A program made the translations under genes and the position numbers. This document shows, piece by piece, positions 15,144 through 16,779 of a stretch of DNA of 16,779 bases. Source of the stretch: an uncultured Arcobacter sp. (lineage in GTDB: Bacteria; Campylobacterota; Campylobacteria; Campylobacterales; Arcobacteraceae); NCBI GenBank assembly GCA_913062735.1, contig CAJXWI010000007.1:1-16779 (forward strand), written 5' to 3'. Within the stretch, counting starts at the first letter, position 1. Each line of letters opens with the position of its first letter. The notes below the pieces were generated by a model that worked only from the letters and a program-made list of their open reading frames with translations, had not been told where the DNA came from and searched no databases.

Positions 15144-15166
15144 ATTATATATAAATAGAGTATAAT
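15144..15166. promoter_or_regulatory. Back-to-back promoters of panE (minus) and maf (plus)
   Basis: The minus strand has TATAAT at 15144-15149, about 28 nt before the panE start. The plus strand has TATAAT at 15161-15166, about 22 nt before the maf start. The two -10 elements are only 11 nt apart and face away from each other, so the upstream region of each promoter lies over the -10 of the other, and RNA polymerase probably cannot bind both at once. Confidence 0.6.
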
Positions 15167-15187
15167 TCAAATAAAAAAGGAACGTTT

Positions 15188-15739
15188 TTGTTAAGACTTG
15201 GCTCTAATTCTATAACGCGTGCAAATATATTAAACAGTTTTGATATTAGCTTTATACAAAATGGTGGAAATTTTGATGAAGATTCTATTGAAACCAAAGA
15301 TCCTAAAAGTTTTGTTTATCAAGCTACTTTAGGGAAATACAAGGAATTATACTCTAAATATGGTGTTAATGATATGCCCCTTTTAGTTGCAGACTCTGTT
15401 GTTACAGCAAATGGAGAGTTATTAAGAAAAGCAAAAGATGAAAAAGATGCAAGACGTATGCTAGAGTTACAAAGTGGCAATGAAACGTCTGTTCTGACAT
15501 GCATGATTTACAAATCAAATGAAAAAGAAATTATTGATATCTCAATTACTACTTATAGTTTCTGTACTTTTGATAAAAAGGATATGGAGCAATATATAAA
15601 CTCAGGTGAGTGTTTTGGAAAAGCAGGTGCTATTATGGTTGAAGGTTTTTGTAAACCTTATATAAAAGAAGTTAAGGGTTATGAATCATGTGCCATGGGT
15701 TTATGTATTGAAAAACTTCTTCCTTTTTTAGAAAATTAA
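15188..15739 (+). CDS. maf: Maf-family nucleoside triphosphate pyrophosphatase
   Basis: House-cleaning enzyme that hydrolyses non-canonical nucleotides to monophosphates; older literature calls it a septum-formation inhibitor. 183 residues, normal length. LRLGSNSITRANIL (2-15) replaces the usual L.S.SPRR start, ADSVV (68-72) holds the catalytic Asp69, and GKAGAIMVEGF (144-154) is the conserved GKAG substrate loop. The form is divergent, as is typical of Campylobacterota: LQSGNETSVLT stands where most have LSG..H.V.T. The start is a TTG at 15188 with AAGGA 6-7 nt upstream; no ATG fits. The transporter gene starts 4 nt after its stop, so they form an operon. Confidence 0.87.
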   Translation: MLRLGSNSITRANILNSFDISFIQNGGNFDEDSIETKDPKSFVYQATLGKYKELYSKYGVNDMPLLVADSVVTANGELLRKAKDEKDARRMLELQSGNETSVLTCMIYKSNEKEIIDISITTYSFCTFDKKDMEQYINSGECFGKAGAIMVEGFCKPYIKEVKGYESCAMGLCIEKLLPFLEN

Positions 15740-15743
15740 TGCC

Positions 15744-16619
15744 ATGTCAAATAATCATTTAAGAGCCATTTTACTTACAGCATTTGGTATATTTATAATG
15801 AGTTTTGAATCTTTGTTAATTAAATTAACATCTATTTCTTCTTTAAGTTATTCTTTTTATATAGGAATTTTCATGTTTTTTTCTATGAATCTTTTATTAT
15901 TTAAAAAAGAAAAGAAAAATTTCCTAGGCGCTTATTCTAGTGGATTTTTAATTATCTTACTTTGTGGTGCTTTTTTTGGTCTCTCCAATGTATTTTTCAT
16001 ATCTGCAATTAAAAATACCTCTGTAGCAAATACGGTTATGATATTAAGTGCCTCACCTTTGTTTTCTACTATATACGCTTATATATTTTACAAAGAAAAA
16101 AGTACTAAAAATATTTATATTTCTTCCTTTTTTATTTTCCTTGGTCTTTTTGTAATATTTTATTCCCAAAATGAAGAAAGTACAATGATTGGAAATTTCT
16201 ACGCATTTTTATGTGCAAACTTTTTTTCTCTGGCTTTTGTATTTTTATCAAGATATAAAAATGTAAGCAGACTTGCAGTAACCTCAAGTTCTGGATTCTT
16301 TACTTTTTTTATTGCTTTAATTTTTGCGAAAAGTTTAGAAATAAATATGGATAATTTGTATATATTAATTATTGCAGGTTTAATAATCGCTCCTGCTTCT
16401 AGGCTTTTAATAGCCATTGGAACAAAAACATTACCTGCTTCTGAAATAAGTTTATTAATGATAGTGGAGACTATAATGGCACCTATTTGGGTTTGGATGT
16501 TTTTAAATGAAGTTCCTGCTATTAACACTTTTATTGGTGGAGGAATTATTTTATTAACCCTTGTTCTTAACTCTTTGTATTTAATTCGCATAAATAAAAA
16601 GAGTCATTCAAGCCTTTAA
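15744..16619 (+). CDS. EamA/DMT-family permease
   Basis: Inner-membrane transporter of the drug/metabolite superfamily; 291 residues, ten hydrophobic segments in two EamA repeats (about 8-140 and 150-282). The first repeat has the NTSVANTVMILSASPLF segment (91-107) and the second the family ending ETIMAPIWVWMFLNEVP (242-258) followed by the glycine-rich last helix. A basic tail (IRINKKSH) marks the cytoplasmic end. Substrate is unknown; members export metabolites or amino acids. ATG at 15744 lies 4 nt after the maf stop with no strong ribosome site of its own, suggesting coupling. It converges with the peptidase gene, 7 nt away. Confidence 0.88.
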   Translation: MSNNHLRAILLTAFGIFIMSFESLLIKLTSISSLSYSFYIGIFMFFSMNLLLFKKEKKNFLGAYSSGFLIILLCGAFFGLSNVFFISAIKNTSVANTVMILSASPLFSTIYAYIFYKEKSTKNIYISSFFIFLGLFVIFYSQNEESTMIGNFYAFLCANFFSLAFVFLSRYKNVSRLAVTSSSGFFTFFIALIFAKSLEINMDNLYILIIAGLIIAPASRLLIAIGTKTLPASEISLLMIVETIMAPIWVWMFLNEVPAINTFIGGGIILLTLVLNSLYLIRINKKSHSSL

Positions 16620-16626
16620 ACTTTAG

Positions 16627-16779
16627 CTATATAATAGGTAGAGTTTCATCTGCTCTAGAACTTAGCCAAATAGGACCATTAGCAGTTATTAATACATTTT
16701 CTTCATGCACCATTTCTTTTCCTTCTAGATACTCCATTCCTGGTTCTAATGTTAATACTACACCCTCTTCTAAAGGCGT
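16627..16779 (-). CDS. M24-family metallopeptidase (Xaa-Pro aminopeptidase type), C-terminal fragment
   Basis: Only the last 50 codons and the TAG stop are in the window; the rest lies to the right. The visible part reads PLEEGVVLTLEPGMEY then a VHEENVLIT segment. The LEPG and HEENVLIT motifs match the last two metal-binding glutamates of the pita-bread fold (Glu12 and Glu26 of the fragment), as in Xaa-Pro aminopeptidases and methionine aminopeptidases. The EPG form and the HEENVLIT..G ending favour an Xaa-Pro dipeptidase/aminopeptidase over MetAP. Exact substrate cannot be told from this fragment. Confidence 0.85.
   Translation of the reverse strand, partial: TPLEEGVVLTLEPGMEYLEGKEMVHEENVLITANGPIWLSSRADETLPII

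Noticed and set aside
15117..15170. Longer start for panE at ATG 15170
   Set aside because: It would place the panE -10 element inside the coding region, and the ATG at 15116 has a far better ribosome site and the standard Rossmann N-terminus.
16199..16591. Open frame of 130 codons on the minus strand
   Set aside because: It lies antisense to the EamA permease and shows no motifs; the permease frame has the family signatures.
1..16779. tRNA/rRNA genes, CRISPR arrays, insertion sequences, prophage or defence genes
   Set aside because: No cloverleaf sequences, regularly spaced repeats, transposase, integrase, nuclease or other defence-type proteins were seen; nearly all the DNA is accounted for by housekeeping, transport and signalling genes.

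Overview
The window is AT-rich, densely packed chromosomal DNA from what is most likely an Arcobacter-type member of the Campylobacterota. The evidence is the low GC content, the codon use, the adjacent dapB and purF genes, the FeS-type/propeptide-less PurF, the alternative Maf sequence, and the abundance of periplasmic-binding-domain signalling proteins. I see no tRNA or rRNA gene, CRISPR array, insertion sequence or phage gene. Genus assignment is inference from protein style, not from a search.

Layout. (1) Positions 1-3154, minus strand: trxB, dapB and purF. trxB and dapB are 3 nt apart; purF follows after a 136-nt gap with its own promoter and a leader that can fold; purF runs off the left edge about ten residues before its expected end. 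(2) 3155-3409: a regulatory gap upstream of trxB with a 20-bp-arm inverted repeat and two adjacent GATAA-N3-TTATC palindromes that resemble Fur/PerR-type operators. (3) 3410-6225, minus strand: a two-component system. The sensor kinase has a periplasmic ABC-substrate-binding-like domain and a PAS domain, and its stop codon overlaps the TTG start of an OmpR-type regulator. (4) 6411-9968, plus strand: alaS, a small four-helix membrane protein (CopD-like) and an NlpC/P60 lipoprotein, tightly packed. (5) 9961-12854, minus strand: a membrane diguanylate cyclase with two periplasmic SBP_bac_3 domains, followed 8 nt later by a FosA-like fosfomycin-resistance enzyme that keeps the active-site residues. 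(6) 12921-13850, minus strand: an AEC-family transporter with a palindrome over its promoter. (7) 13851-14168: a 318-nt gap with palindromes and a possible 17-codon ORF. (8) 14169-16619: panE (minus) and maf-eamA (plus), diverging from back-to-back -10 elements. (9) 16627-16779: the C-terminal end of an M24 metallopeptidase (minus).

How the genes work together. Much of the window is housekeeping: purine, lysine/peptidoglycan and pantothenate synthesis, thioredoxin reduction, tRNA charging and nucleotide clean-up. Set into this are two independent environmental sensing units (kinase/regulator and SBP-GGDEF cyclase) and two small-molecule transporters. I find no clear undescribed multi-gene system. 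The observations most worth a second look are the FosA homologue translationally coupled to the diguanylate cyclase, the structured purF and trxB leaders, and the tandem palindromes upstream of trxB.
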